29,671 nucleotides of DNA from CAYXST01 sp964472495 (lineage in GTDB: Bacteria > Patescibacteriota > Minisyncoccia > Portnoybacterales > UBA2143). The position numbers and the translations under genes were made by a program. The notes under the pieces are model-generated. The model did no database searches, had not been told where the DNA came from, and worked only from the letters and a program-made list of their open reading frames with translations. Below are positions 1-8,180 of the stretch, in pieces (position 1 is the first letter of the stretch; each line of letters begins with the position of its first letter). Location: contig CAYYLD010000007.1 of NCBI GenBank assembly GCA_964472495.1, forward strand, positions 1 through 29,671, written 5' to 3'.

Positions 1-196
1 GTTTTCATTTCCGAGCGAGCAAGTAAATATACTTCTAAACATATTTTAGCACATTTCAAAAAATAATAAACCAGTCTCTTTTGTGAATAAATTGTGGAAG
101 AAAGGGGGATAAAATAGAGGTAATGAGTTATTGGTTTGACGAGCAGGCCTTGAAGTGTTAATCTTAACTAACAAACCTCTTATACATTTTACCTTT
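1..196. promoter_or_regulatory. Possible oriC edge upstream of rpmH
   Basis: This is an AT-rich non-coding stretch. The 9-mer at 82-90 (TGTGAATAA) is the reverse complement of TTATTCACA and fits the DnaA-box consensus TTATNCACA; an imperfect second box follows at about 92-100. In many bacteria oriC lies between dnaA and rpmH, so the position fits. On the minus strand an ATG at 8-6 followed by AAA could be the first codons of a gene leaving the window, possibly dnaA, but only eight bases are visible. The origin call is an inference from one good box plus gene order. Confidence 0.35.
136..164 (+). promoter_or_regulatory. Sigma-70-type promoter for rpmH operon
   Basis: A -35 box TTGACG (136-141) and a -10 box TAATCT (159-164) are separated by exactly 17 bases. 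Transcription would begin near 171, leaving a leader of about 25 bases before the rpmH ATG at 197. It is well placed to drive rpmH-rnpA-yidC-khpB and perhaps the polysaccharide genes that follow without a gap. Confidence 0.6.
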
Positions 197-331
197 ATGT
201 CAATTACTTATCAACCTAAGAAAAGGAAACGTAAGAAAGTCCATGGTTTTCGAGCCAGGATGGCTACCCGATGCGGCCGACGGGTTTTGGCCCGTCGCCG
301 GCGCAAACAGCGAAAGAAATTAACTGTTTGA
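197..331 (+). CDS. rpmH: Ribosomal protein bL34
   Basis: A 44-residue, extremely basic protein, the usual length for bL34 of the large ribosomal subunit. The family signature is clear: an N-terminal YQPKKRKRKK run, then the HGFRARM motif (residues 17-23) and a basic C-terminal helix rich in Arg and Lys ending in KKLTV. The start is the ATG at 197 and the stop is TGA at 329. It is the first gene of the conserved origin-proximal set rpmH-rnpA-yidC-khpB; only 13 bases separate it from rnpA, so the two are probably co-transcribed from the promoter at 136-164. Identification is by motif and by context. Confidence 0.97.
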   Translation: MSITYQPKKRKRKKVHGFRARMATRCGRRVLARRRRKQRKKLTV

Positions 332-344
332 TTTTAGTTTATCT

Positions 345-692
345 ATGCTGCCTGGAAAGTATAAATTAAAAAAGGAGAGCCACTTCAAAAAGGTATTCCA
401 AAAAGGCGAGAGTTACCAAGAAAAATTTATGCGGCTTAAAGTATTGAAGAATGATTTAGAAATAAGCCGCTTTGCTTTTATAGTTAGTTTAAAAATATCT
501 AAAAAAGCTGCCCAAAGAAATAAGGTCAGGCGCCAGTTAGAAGAAATAGTTCGGTTGAGACTGAACCGGATTAAGCCCGGCCTTGACCTGATTATTTCAG
601 TCAACCCGGAGATAACCAAAGAGAATTACCGGGCCATTGAAAAAAACCTGCTTAGTTTATTTAGAAAAGCCAAAATAATATGGAATTATTAA
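345..692 (+). CDS. rnpA: Ribonuclease P protein component
   Basis: A 115-residue basic protein matching the family length. It is the protein cofactor of RNase P, which helps the catalytic RNA bind and cleave 5' leaders of precursor tRNAs. The family signature is at residues 51-67 (ISKKAAQ then RNKVRRQLEE), the Arg-rich helix contacting the RNA; the N-terminal KYKLKKESHFKKVFQKG also fits. It follows rpmH by 13 bases, and its 3' end overlaps yidC by 13 bases, which suggests translational coupling. The RNase P RNA itself is not in this window. Confidence 0.95.
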   Translation: MLPGKYKLKKESHFKKVFQKGESYQEKFMRLKVLKNDLEISRFAFIVSLKISKKAAQRNKVRRQLEEIVRLRLNRIKPGLDLIISVNPEITKENYRAIEKNLLSLFRKAKIIWNY

Positions 693-1405
693 TCAATCTT
701 TTTAATCAACTCCTTTATTACCCTTTGTTTAATGCCTTGATTTGGCTTTATAATGTTATCCCCGGTCAGGACTTGGGGATAGCTATCATAGTTTTAACTA
801 CTTTAATTCGTTTAATCCTTTATCCCCTTTCCCAGAAGGCGATTCGTTCTCAAAAAGCGATGACCAAATTGCAGCCGGAAATAAAAGAAATTAGAAAGAA
901 GTACAAAGACAAAGAAGAGCAAGCTAAGGCAATGATGAATTTGTATCAGAAGTACAAGATCAATCCTTTTTCCGGCTGTCTGCCTATTTTGATTCAGTTG
1001 CCTATTCTGATTGCTCTCTATCGGGTTTTCTTTACCGGTTTAGACCCTCAGAAATTGGAGGTCCTTTACAGCTTTATTGAACGACCGGAATCGCTCAACT
1101 TAATGTTTTTAGGGATAGTTAATCTGTCGGAGCGAAGTATTGTTTTAGCCCTTTTAGCTGGTTTTTTCCAATTTGTTCAGTCCAAAATGATTATGCCTCA
1201 GAAGGCAACTCAATCATCCCCAGGGACGAAAATAGCCGGTTTGGATATATCCTCCTTAATGAGTCAGCAGATGGTTTATTTTATGCCTTTGATTACTATC
1301 TTCATTGCCTGGAACTTGCCGGCCGCTCTGCCTCTTTATTGGATAGTCATCACTTTATTCGGCATTGTCCAACAATACTTTACTAAGATTAAAATTAATG
1401 GTTAA
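680..1405 (+). CDS. yidC: Membrane protein insertase YidC/Oxa1
   Basis: A 241-residue polytopic membrane protein of the YidC/Oxa1/Alb3 family, which inserts proteins into the cytoplasmic membrane alone or with SecYEG. It has the short form lacking the large periplasmic domain of E. coli YidC. Visible features are a hydrophobic segment from about 31 with the conserved groove arginine (R44 in TLIRLILYPL), a charged cytoplasmic hairpin at 55-95 (KLQPEIKEIRKKYKD), the segment NPFSGCLPILIQLPIL (about 95-110), and C-terminal transmembrane helices around 195-235. It starts inside the end of rnpA and is followed by khpB after 9 bases. Confidence 0.95.
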   Translation: MELLINLFNQLLYYPLFNALIWLYNVIPGQDLGIAIIVLTTLIRLILYPLSQKAIRSQKAMTKLQPEIKEIRKKYKDKEEQAKAMMNLYQKYKINPFSGCLPILIQLPILIALYRVFFTGLDPQKLEVLYSFIERPESLNLMFLGIVNLSERSIVLALLAGFFQFVQSKMIMPQKATQSSPGTKIAGLDISSLMSQQMVYFMPLITIFIAWNLPAALPLYWIVITLFGIVQQYFTKIKING

Positions 1406-1414
1406 AATATAGGT

Positions 1415-1876
1415 ATGGAAGAAACAACTCTTATTAAAGAAACCATTAGCCAATTATTAAAAATGATTGATATCGCCGGGGAAGTGACTGTTAACGATTC
1501 AGACAAGGATAATATTTTGGCCAATATCCAAAGTGAGCAGGGTGGGTTTTTAATTGGTCAGGCCGGCACTAATTTAAGCGCTTTACAGCATTTGGCTCGC
1601 CTTCTGGTCAGCAAGAAGAACGGCCAGCCAATCCAGTTTATTTTAGATATTAATAGCTACCGTAAGCACCGTCTGGAGCTCCTCGAAGAATTGGCTCAAA
1701 ACATGGCTAAACAAGCTTTAACAAAAAGGGTTTCTTTAATCTTACATCCGATGCCGGCCTACGAAAGGAGAATTATTCACTTGGCTTTAGCTGACCGGCC
1801 AGAAATAGATACTCAAAGTACCGGTCAGGAGCCGAGGAGGAGAGTAGTCATTAAGCCAGTCAGCCAGGATAAATAA
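1415..1876 (+). CDS. khpB: KH-R3H RNA-binding protein KhpB/Jag/EloR
   Basis: A 153-residue RNA-binding protein of the Jag/KhpB/EloR family, linked in Firmicutes to RNA binding and control of cell elongation. A KH domain spans about 25-85, with the loop GFLIGQAG (44-51) in place of the usual GxxG sequence GKRG. An R3H domain covers about 105-148, with ERRIIH (117-122, the R-x3-H signature) and the typical end GQEPRRRVVIKP. The N-terminal Jag domain found in many homologues is absent, as in other short forms. The position directly after yidC is the conserved one. A flippase gene starts 7 bases downstream. Confidence 0.92.
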   Translation: MEETTLIKETISQLLKMIDIAGEVTVNDSDKDNILANIQSEQGGFLIGQAGTNLSALQHLARLLVSKKNGQPIQFILDINSYRKHRLELLEELAQNMAKQALTKRVSLILHPMPAYERRIIHLALADRPEIDTQSTGQEPRRRVVIKPVSQDK

Positions 1877-1883
1877 CAGTTAA

Positions 1884-3299
1884 ATGCTCGACCGAAAAAT
1901 TGCTTATAACACGATTATTGCCGCTGGGGCTAGAATTATCAATCTAGCCCTTTCTTTAATTATTATCGGCTTCATTACCCGTTATTTAGGCCAAACTGGT
2001 TTCGGTCAATACGCGACCATTCTGGCCTTTTTGTATTTCTTTAGCGTTTTGGCTGATTTGGGTCTTTATTCTATTTGCCTGCGGGAGATTTCTCGACCGC
2101 GGGCTGACGAAAGGAAAATAGCCAGTAATGCCTTTACTTTAAGATTAATGGCTGGCTTATTTATCTTTGCCTTAGCTCCTTTAATTGGTTATTTCTCTCC
2201 TTATCCGGAGACAGTCAAATTAGGGATTCTGATTGGGGCGGTTGGTTTTTGGCTTTTATCCAACAATCAAGTTCTGATGGGTGTTTTTCAGAAGTATTTA
2301 AGGATGGACAAAGTAGCTTTGGCCGAATTTTCAGGCCGACTGGTTCAATTGGCTTTAGTTCTCTTCTTTATCTGGCAGCAAAAAGGATTTTTATTCATTG
2401 TCAGCGCTATGGTCGCTAGCGCTTTAGTTAACTTCCTTTTAGTTTTCTTTTTTAGTCAAAAATATATCTCCATTTCTTTGCAGCTTGATTTTTCTCTTTG
2501 GCGCTCTTTGCTTAAAGAATCTCTGCCTTTGGCCCTGGCTATTGTTTTTACCATGGTCTATTTCCGAATAGATACGATTATGCTTTCTTTGATGAAAAGC
2601 GCCGCTGACGTCGGTATCTACAGTTTGGCTTATAAGATTCTAGAAAGTTTAATTTTCTTTCCAGCTATGTTTGTTGGCCTGGTTATGCCTTTGCTTTCTA
2701 AATATGCCTTAACCGCTAAAGAAAAATTCAGCAAAGTCAGTCAGCAAGCCCTGGATGTTTTACTCGTTTTTATCATCCCTTTGATTATCGGCACCCTCTT
2801 CCTTTCTCCTCAAATAGTCGTCTTAATCGCCGGCCAAGAATTTACTCTTTCGGCCGGCGTCTTAAATGTCCTGATTTTCGCTACCGGAATTATTTTCCTG
2901 GGGACGCTTTTTTCTAATATGATTATCTCGCTTAAAGAGCAGAGGAAATTAGCTTATATCTACGGTCTGGGAGTTGCCCTTAACTTAGTGACAAATTTCA
3001 TCTTTATTCCCAAGTATTCTTATTACGGAGCAGCTGGAACAACTCTGCTGACTGAATTCACTGTTACTCTGCTGATGGCCTTGGTCCTCGGCCGAGTTCT
3101 GAAAAAACTTCCTTCTTTCGGCTCAATAATCAAATATGCTCTGGCTGGTTTAATTATGGCTGCTTCGCTTTACCTGTTGCCAGCCTGGAATCTGTTTCTC
3201 TTAATCGTCTTGGCCGGTTCAATTTATTTTCTCAGCTTATATTTAATCGGCGGCTTTTCAATTAAGCATATTTTAGCCCTAGTCAGAAAAGATGTTTAA
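1884..3299 (+). CDS. Wzx-type polysaccharide flippase
   Basis: A 471-residue protein with about 12-14 hydrophobic segments, of the oligosaccharide flippase / MOP superfamily. Such proteins move lipid-linked glycans across the cytoplasmic membrane. The N-terminus is typical (NTIIAAGARIINLALSL, then ITRYLGQTGFGQYA), as is the central SLPLALAIVFTMVYFRIDTIML block with the Asp-Thr-Ile motif following helix 7. Length fits the family. It starts 7 bases after khpB, and its end overlaps the next gene by 8 bases, so it belongs to the same transcription unit. No glycosyltransferases are in view, so the glycan is unknown; a lipid-II flippase role is less likely given the ligase-like neighbours. Confidence 0.85.
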   Translation: MLDRKIAYNTIIAAGARIINLALSLIIIGFITRYLGQTGFGQYATILAFLYFFSVLADLGLYSICLREISRPRADERKIASNAFTLRLMAGLFIFALAPLIGYFSPYPETVKLGILIGAVGFWLLSNNQVLMGVFQKYLRMDKVALAEFSGRLVQLALVLFFIWQQKGFLFIVSAMVASALVNFLLVFFFSQKYISISLQLDFSLWRSLLKESLPLALAIVFTMVYFRIDTIMLSLMKSAADVGIYSLAYKILESLIFFPAMFVGLVMPLLSKYALTAKEKFSKVSQQALDVLLVFIIPLIIGTLFLSPQIVVLIAGQEFTLSAGVLNVLIFATGIIFLGTLFSNMIISLKEQRKLAYIYGLGVALNLVTNFIFIPKYSYYGAAGTTLLTEFTVTLLMALVLGRVLKKLPSFGSIIKYALAGLIMAASLYLLPAWNLFLLIVLAGSIYFLSLYLIGGFSIKHILALVRKDV

Positions 3300-4569
3300 A
3301 TGGTTTCTTCTCTTAGTTGCTTATCTGCCCTTCCAAATAGCTCTCAACCCGCGGCCGGATGTTGACTTGGCCTCTCTGCGGCTGTTTATTGTTTTATTGT
3401 TTGGCTTTTGGCTGATTAGGAGTTTGATTATTAAAAACTGGCCCAATTGGCTTTATTTTAAGAATCTCCAAGCGATTAGCTTATTACTTTTTTTGACCTT
3501 AGCTTTTCTTTCTTTATTTGGGGCAGAAAATATTTCCTGGGGCTTGAGAAAACTGGTCTTTTTTTTATCTATTTATCCGTTCTATCTTCTGACCGTTATT
3601 TTGGTCGGCAGCTGGGCCAAAATTAAAAAAGTTGTAGACGTTCTAATTAAAGGGGCCGGCTTGGTTGCTTTAATCGGCTTGGGCCAATTTTTAGCCCCTT
3701 TGATTTTCGGCTTAGAAAGGGTTTATCAATGGTGGGCCGACTATCTGGTACCCGTCTTTAGCGGCTTTAATTTCGGCACTTTGATTCTGGCTTATCCTAG
3801 CTGGCTGGTTAATATCAACGGTCAGACCGTTTTAAGGGCTTTTTCTCTTTTCGCTGACCCGCATATGTTTAGTTTCTATCTGGGAATTCTTCTGCCCTTA
3901 GGTATTGCTTTATTCCTGAAAAATTCCGATAGAATTTTGTCATTCATCATTGTCTGCTCGTTGTTCACCGCCTTGTTATTAACTTTCAGTCGGGGCGCTT
4001 ACCTGGCTGTCATCGTCACTTTTTTGATTTTAGCTGGTCTGCTCTGGAGATATTTTCAGGCCAAGAGAGCTGCTTGCTTGCTTAGCTTGACTCTGTTTAT
4101 CTTTATTATCCCAGGCACGCCAATAGCTGATAGATTTTATTCTTCTTTTGACTTGACTGACGGCTCTAATATCGGCCGCTTAGAAATGTGGCAGCAAGCC
4201 GGTCAAAGCAGTTTAAAAAACTTTTGGCAAGGCCTTGGCTTGGGTAGTTACTCTTTATTGGTTGAGCCCGGTCTGGGTTACCGCAGCCCAGTTACCGCTC
4301 ACAATCTTTATTTGGATATTTTTTCGGAAATGGGTGTTTTTGCCTTGATTATTTGGCTGGTTTTAATTTTAGGGACGCTCGGTCAGTTATTTCGGAAACT
4401 AGGCCGACTTGACCAACCAGAAAAATATCTTTGCCTTGCCTTAATCGGTTCTTTGGTTTATTTGGCCGTCCATAGTTTTTTTGAGACGTCTATTTATAAT
4501 CCGATTATTTTGGCTCTTTTGATGATTATTCTAGGCCTGTCAACGGCGATTAGCAGGATACGTCCTTAG
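3292..4569 (+). CDS. O-antigen ligase/polymerase family protein (Wzy_C)
   Basis: A 425-residue membrane protein with about 10-12 hydrophobic segments. Family members join or polymerise glycans on the outer face of the cytoplasmic membrane, using lipid-linked donors. Key features of the Wzy_C/WaaL type are the segment ADPHMFSFYL (188-197), the loop TFSRGAYLA (231-239) and the late large-loop motif AHNLYLDIFSEMG (336-348), whose His-Asn is conserved. It overlaps the flippase by 8 bases and precedes a second related protein by 12 bases. Substrate cannot be deduced; cell-surface polysaccharide or protein O-glycosylation is possible. Confidence 0.8.
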   Translation: MFKWFLLLVAYLPFQIALNPRPDVDLASLRLFIVLLFGFWLIRSLIIKNWPNWLYFKNLQAISLLLFLTLAFLSLFGAENISWGLRKLVFFLSIYPFYLLTVILVGSWAKIKKVVDVLIKGAGLVALIGLGQFLAPLIFGLERVYQWWADYLVPVFSGFNFGTLILAYPSWLVNINGQTVLRAFSLFADPHMFSFYLGILLPLGIALFLKNSDRILSFIIVCSLFTALLLTFSRGAYLAVIVTFLILAGLLWRYFQAKRAACLLSLTLFIFIIPGTPIADRFYSSFDLTDGSNIGRLEMWQQAGQSSLKNFWQGLGLGSYSLLVEPGLGYRSPVTAHNLYLDIFSEMGVFALIIWLVLILGTLGQLFRKLGRLDQPEKYLCLALIGSLVYLAVHSFFETSIYNPIILALLMIILGLSTAISRIRP

Positions 4570-4581
4570 TTAATATTTAAT

Positions 4582-5772
4582 ATGCTTCAAAAAGTTATTA
4601 ATTTATTAATTTATTCAGTTGCCTTATTCTTGCCGGTTTATTTAGTCCGTTTTGAAATTTATTCTTTGCCGACCAATCTTTTGGAAATAATTATCTTGAT
4701 TCTATTTATCGGCTGGATGATTGAAAAAATCCGGTCAGGGCCACCTCAATTTAGGAGAAAGGTTTTTTTCTATCCGATTTTTCTGATTTTTCTCGGTCTG
4801 ACTTTAGCTACTCTATTTTCAGCTGATTTGAGAACCAGCGCCGGCATCTGGAAAAGCTGGTTTGTTATTCCCTGGATTTATTTTATCGTCTTAATTGACA
4901 GTTTAAGAAACAAAAAGCAGGTCAATAAATTACTGATCGCTTTGACTTTGTCGGGCCTGGCTGTTGCCCTAATTGCTCTTTTTTATTGGCTAAATGGCCA
5001 ATTGACTTATGACGGTCGCTTAAAAGCTTTTTATCTTTCGCCAAACCATCTGGCTATGTATCTGACGCCTATTTTTGTCCTTTCTTTTTATCTCTATTTC
5101 TCTTTTAAGAGGAAAATTTCAAAAATAGTATTGTTTATCGCCCATTGTTTATTATTAACAGCCATCTATCTGACATATTCCTATGGTGCCTGGTTAGGTT
5201 TAATGGCCAGTTTTATTTTCCTATTGATTATTTTTTATCAAAAAAGAATCCAACCCGGCCGCTTTAAATTAGCTCTCTTGGCTATTGGCCTGATTTTTCT
5301 CATCTTTGTCTCAGCTTGCTTAAGCCAGATACCTAGTCAAAAATTTCAGAGCTTAATGGAACTATCTTATCCTTCTCTAAAATCGCGGTTAATCATCTGG
5401 CAAAGCGCTTGGCAGATAATTAAAGACCGTTCTCTGGTTGGTATCGGGCCCGGCCTTTTTCAAAAAAACTACTTGAATTATCAAACCCAAATGCCGCCTT
5501 ATTTAGAATGGGCCGTTCCTCAGCCCCATAATCTCTTTTTGGCTTTTTGGCTACAGACCGGCTTATTAGGCCTGCTCGGCTTTATCTGGTTGTTGGTCCT
5601 CTTTTTCAGCCAAAGAAAAAACGGCCAACTGCTTAATTATTTTCTGATGGCCGTCATGATTTATCTCTTAGTTCACGGCTTAATCGATACGACTTATTGG
5701 AAAAACGACTTGGCGATTATTTTTTGGCTGATTACAGGGCTAAGCTGTATAAAAGACCGTTTCGCTTGTTAA
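4582..5772 (+). CDS. Second O-antigen ligase/polymerase family protein
   Basis: A 396-residue polytopic membrane protein related in plan to its upstream neighbour. It has SPNHLAMYL (153-161), the loop TYSYGAWLGL (198-207) where the neighbour has TFSRGAYLA, GIGPGLFQKNY (287-297) and the conserved PHNLFLAFWLQTG (315-327). The Arg of the SRG motif is replaced by Tyr, so activity or substrate may differ from the first ligase. It is the last gene of the + strand run, and its final 41 bases overlap the 3' end of the convergent beta-propeller gene. No intrinsic terminator is obvious at the convergence. Confidence 0.77.
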   Translation: MLQKVINLLIYSVALFLPVYLVRFEIYSLPTNLLEIIILILFIGWMIEKIRSGPPQFRRKVFFYPIFLIFLGLTLATLFSADLRTSAGIWKSWFVIPWIYFIVLIDSLRNKKQVNKLLIALTLSGLAVALIALFYWLNGQLTYDGRLKAFYLSPNHLAMYLTPIFVLSFYLYFSFKRKISKIVLFIAHCLLLTAIYLTYSYGAWLGLMASFIFLLIIFYQKRIQPGRFKLALLAIGLIFLIFVSACLSQIPSQKFQSLMELSYPSLKSRLIIWQSAWQIIKDRSLVGIGPGLFQKNYLNYQTQMPPYLEWAVPQPHNLFLAFWLQTGLLGLLGFIWLLVLFFSQRKNGQLLNYFLMAVMIYLLVHGLIDTTYWKNDLAIIFWLITGLSCIKDRFAC

Positions 5773-6847
5773 CAAAAAGAAGATAGTTTTCTAAAGGAGA
5801 CAAAAGCAGATTTTGGGCATCGTAAGACGTCGCTTCTTCGTCGGTTGGCAGATAGATCTGAATTTTTTCACCAATATCCAAGTTAATCCGCCAGAAATCA
5901 TCAGCCAAAGTGACCAGGCCTTTATAATAATCATCGGGAAGAGTGGCTGCCGTAGAGATAGTTTTAGGGACAGCGCAGAAAATAGTTCGGTTATCCTGGG
6001 ACCAGACGCATTTTTCCGGCAAGGTAACAAAATCTAATTCCTCAATGGCCTGCTTGGATAAGTTGGCTATTTTTAATTTAAGATTTTTGCCCCGCTCATC
6101 GGTTTCCGAAAAGAGGAGTTTATCTCCCAGAGGCGACCAAAGAGTGGTCAAACCATAGGTCTCGCTGATAATCTTTTGAAAATCACCATTAGCTAAATCA
6201 ATTGTATAGACAACGCTTTGGGCTAAGCCACTCGGTTTGGTCCGGATAGCTAATTGGCCGGAACTGGGCCATTCAACGATTAGATTTTTCATCCGGGTAG
6301 CTAAAATATTGGTCCAGTTTGAGCCGTCGGGCTGGGCCAGGCTGATGTTATTGTCTTCGGTTTGAGGGTTATAGTACTGGTAAGCAATTTTATCTTCATC
6401 AGGCGACCAGGCAATATGTTGAATATTGGAGTCAAGCAAGGTTGCCTTTTCGGTTTGATAATCATAAAGATATTTCTTTGTCTCTCCTTCATCATCGAAG
6501 ACAGCAATAACTTTATCTTTTTGGGAAGACCAGAGAACCTTGAGTAGGCCGGTCAGCAGATTAGCCGAAACCCTTGTCTTATTAGAACCGTCAAAATTAG
6601 ATTCAAAAACGTTGCCATTGCCCTCAAGATAATATTTAACTTTTTGGCCGTCAATGGTCGGGCCTAAAACCGACTCTTGAGAGATGGCTTTAATCCGGCC
6701 GGTTGATTCGGTTTCGGTTGGCGTGGTTGGGATAGTTGTCGGCTCGGTCGGTTCCTCTCCTTTGAGAAAGTAGTTATAGGCGACTAAAAGACCTACTACA
6801 AGGGTGAGTAGGATAATTAGAATGATAAAAATTTTTTTAAGCGACAT
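5732..6847 (-). CDS. Membrane-anchored beta-propeller (TolB/PD40-like) protein
   Basis: A 371-residue protein starting at MSLKKIF (ATG at 6847). An in-frame upstream start at 6940 would add 31 residues running back into the pilin gene and lacks a signal-like sequence, so it is not used. Residues 5-26 form a membrane anchor, followed by a Pro/Thr/Glu linker (32-47). The rest contains repeated blade-like motifs (IAWSPDEDKIAYQY, TTLWSPLGDKLLF, CVWSQDNRTIFC), typical of TolB/PD40-like propellers. It probably sits outside the membrane. As the last gene of the T4SS-like operon, 20 bases after the pilin, it may be a scaffold or adhesin. Exact function is unknown. Confidence 0.75.
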   Translation of the reverse strand: MSLKKIFIILIILLTLVVGLLVAYNYFLKGEEPTEPTTIPTTPTETESTGRIKAISQESVLGPTIDGQKVKYYLEGNGNVFESNFDGSNKTRVSANLLTGLLKVLWSSQKDKVIAVFDDEGETKKYLYDYQTEKATLLDSNIQHIAWSPDEDKIAYQYYNPQTEDNNISLAQPDGSNWTNILATRMKNLIVEWPSSGQLAIRTKPSGLAQSVVYTIDLANGDFQKIISETYGLTTLWSPLGDKLLFSETDERGKNLKLKIANLSKQAIEELDFVTLPEKCVWSQDNRTIFCAVPKTISTAATLPDDYYKGLVTLADDFWRINLDIGEKIQIYLPTDEEATSYDAQNLLLSPLENYLLFVNKRNGLLYSLAL

Positions 6848-6867
6848 AAATTCTACGGTTAAGGTGA

Positions 6868-7407
6868 TTAAGGTCCTACAGACCCAGAAAAAACACACTG
6901 ACAGAAATCTTCGTCCCAAATGTAGGTGGGCTCTGCGCAATTCGCGGCTGCTTCACATCCTGGATCGCAGTTTCCTGCTTCGCAAGTAAGCGGAGAAGCT
7001 GCGGGTGGAGAAGCTGCGGGTGGGTTTAGCGGTGGCAAAGTTGGCTCTCTTAATTTGAGCAAATCCGGATTAATCGTATTTAAGATTAAATAGGCCGTCA
7101 TTCCCAGGACTAGGCCCGAAATGGCTCCCTTAATCCAGGACTTGGCTTCTTCTTTTGAGGTAACCGTTCCAGAAAGCATATACATGAGACCGCCATAGAC
7201 CAGGGAGCCCAAAGCGGCTATACCAATCAAGCCCAATCCCAAAAGATAGATATAGCGGATGTATTGCTTAAGAGTAACGTCTGCTCCGGCGCTTGGCCCT
7301 CCGGGGATGCTTACCTCTATTTCATAACCAGCTTGAACGTTTAAACCGATAACCAATAGACAATAAATAAGAAGCGGAAAAATTATAAATATTTTTTTTA
7401 ATCTCAT
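6868..7407 (-). CDS. VirB2/TrbC-like pilin with Cys-rich tail
   Basis: A 179-residue protein. It begins with a signal peptide (1-26, ending NVQA), then has two hydrophobic helices at about 50-75 and 92-112 joined by a short charged loop (TSKEEAKSW), the plan of VirB2/TrbC pilins. Unlike a standard VirB2, it continues with a Pro/Ala linker (about 118-142) and a tail with six cysteines (CEAGNCDPGCEAAANC, FCQC). The linker repeat PPAAS comes from a perfect 15-base tandem duplication at 6992-7021. It overlaps the upstream gene by four bases (ATGA). It may form the pilus or channel subunit of the secretion system. Confidence 0.72.
   Translation of the reverse strand: MRLKKIFIIFPLLIYCLLVIGLNVQAGYEIEVSIPGGPSAGADVTLKQYIRYIYLLGLGLIGIAALGSLVYGGLMYMLSGTVTSKEEAKSWIKGAISGLVLGMTAYLILNTINPDLLKLREPTLPPLNPPAASPPAASPLTCEAGNCDPGCEAAANCAEPTYIWDEDFCQCVFSGSVGP
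6992..7021. repeat. 15-bp perfect tandem duplication in pilin gene
   Basis: The 15-base unit GGAGAAGCTGCGGGT occurs twice head to tail (6992-7006 and 7007-7021). In the pilin frame it encodes the repeated Pro-Ala-Ala-Ser-Pro linker. Being a multiple of three it keeps the frame, and slippage could change linker length. Confidence 0.85.
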
Positions 7408-8180
7408 TGATTTAATGGAATAATTTCTATTTTAGCTGTTGTCTCTGCTCTTTGAATGGGATTTTTTTTATCTTCTACCAAAATATTAAGATTTTGACTG
7501 ACCGCTTTATTCAACTCAGCGATTTTTAAAAGGAGTAGATTGGGCTTAGTTGAGCTTTCGGGAGTGGCTTCTTTGTCGCCGAAACTCCATTGATAATCTA
7601 ACTCGCTCATGTCTTCAACATTGAAGAAATAAGGTTGAGCCAGAATATCTATTTCTTGTTCGGAATAAAACTGGTAATTTTTGATAATTGAGGCAGCCGA
7701 AGAATTCAAAGGAAGGATTTGTTTTTTTATTCCCTGGTCTGTCTTGGTGCTCGGTTGGAGAATAATTTCCGGCTTAACAATTTTTATAGCTAGATAAGCC
7801 GAATCCAAGAAGTTTTCCCTCTTTTCTCTGATTTCCACTTTAATTGATTGATCTTTTTCGGTTTGCCAGCCGACTGGGAATCTAAAAATATTTTTCCCCT
7901 GACCTGAGTTCTCGCTTTGGAGGTGCTCATTGAGAAACCAGCGGTAATCCAGTTCGGCAGGATTAACTACCAGTGAGTCAATATTGGCGACTACCTCAAT
8001 GATACTGCCTCGGGCGGGCAGGGCCTTGCCTGGATAACCAGACGGTACGTAAGTATTAGTTGACCAGGTTAAGGTAATGCCGATTTCCGGAGCTTGACTT
8101 CGGACTGAATTAATAATAAACAAACAAAGGGTAATTAACAACAAGCAACAAATTAAGCTGTTTTTTTTAATTTCAATCAT
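7404..8180 (-). CDS. Secreted PKD/Ig-like protein of the T4SS operon
   Basis: A 258-residue protein with an N-terminal signal or anchor (hydrophobic 9-27, then SQAPEIG). The exported part appears to hold two beta-sandwich segments, since YRWFLN (about 80-85) and LDYQWSFGDKEATPES (about 193-208) resemble the tryptophan-strand and GD turn of PKD domains. It begins directly after the stop of the upstream small membrane protein and overlaps the pilin gene by four bases, so it is tightly coupled to both. I do not recognise a specific family; an extracellular accessory or assembly role is inferred from the operon. Confidence 0.65.
   Translation of the reverse strand: MIEIKKNSLICCLLLITLCLFIINSVRSQAPEIGITLTWSTNTYVPSGYPGKALPARGSIIEVVANIDSLVVNPAELDYRWFLNEHLQSENSGQGKNIFRFPVGWQTEKDQSIKVEIREKRENFLDSAYLAIKIVKPEIILQPSTKTDQGIKKQILPLNSSAASIIKNYQFYSEQEIDILAQPYFFNVEDMSELDYQWSFGDKEATPESSTKPNLLLLKIAELNKAVSQNLNILVEDKKNPIQRAETTAKIEIIPLNQ

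Noticed and set aside
5773..6158. Short + strand frames opposite the beta-propeller gene
   Set aside because: They have no motifs or ribosome sites, and the minus-strand frame shows repeated blade motifs throughout.
6848..6940. Longer start for the beta-propeller protein at 6940
   Set aside because: The extra 31 residues are Arg/Cys-rich, are encoded over the 3' end of the pilin gene, and push the membrane anchor away from the N-terminus. The ATG at 6847 gives a clean anchor.
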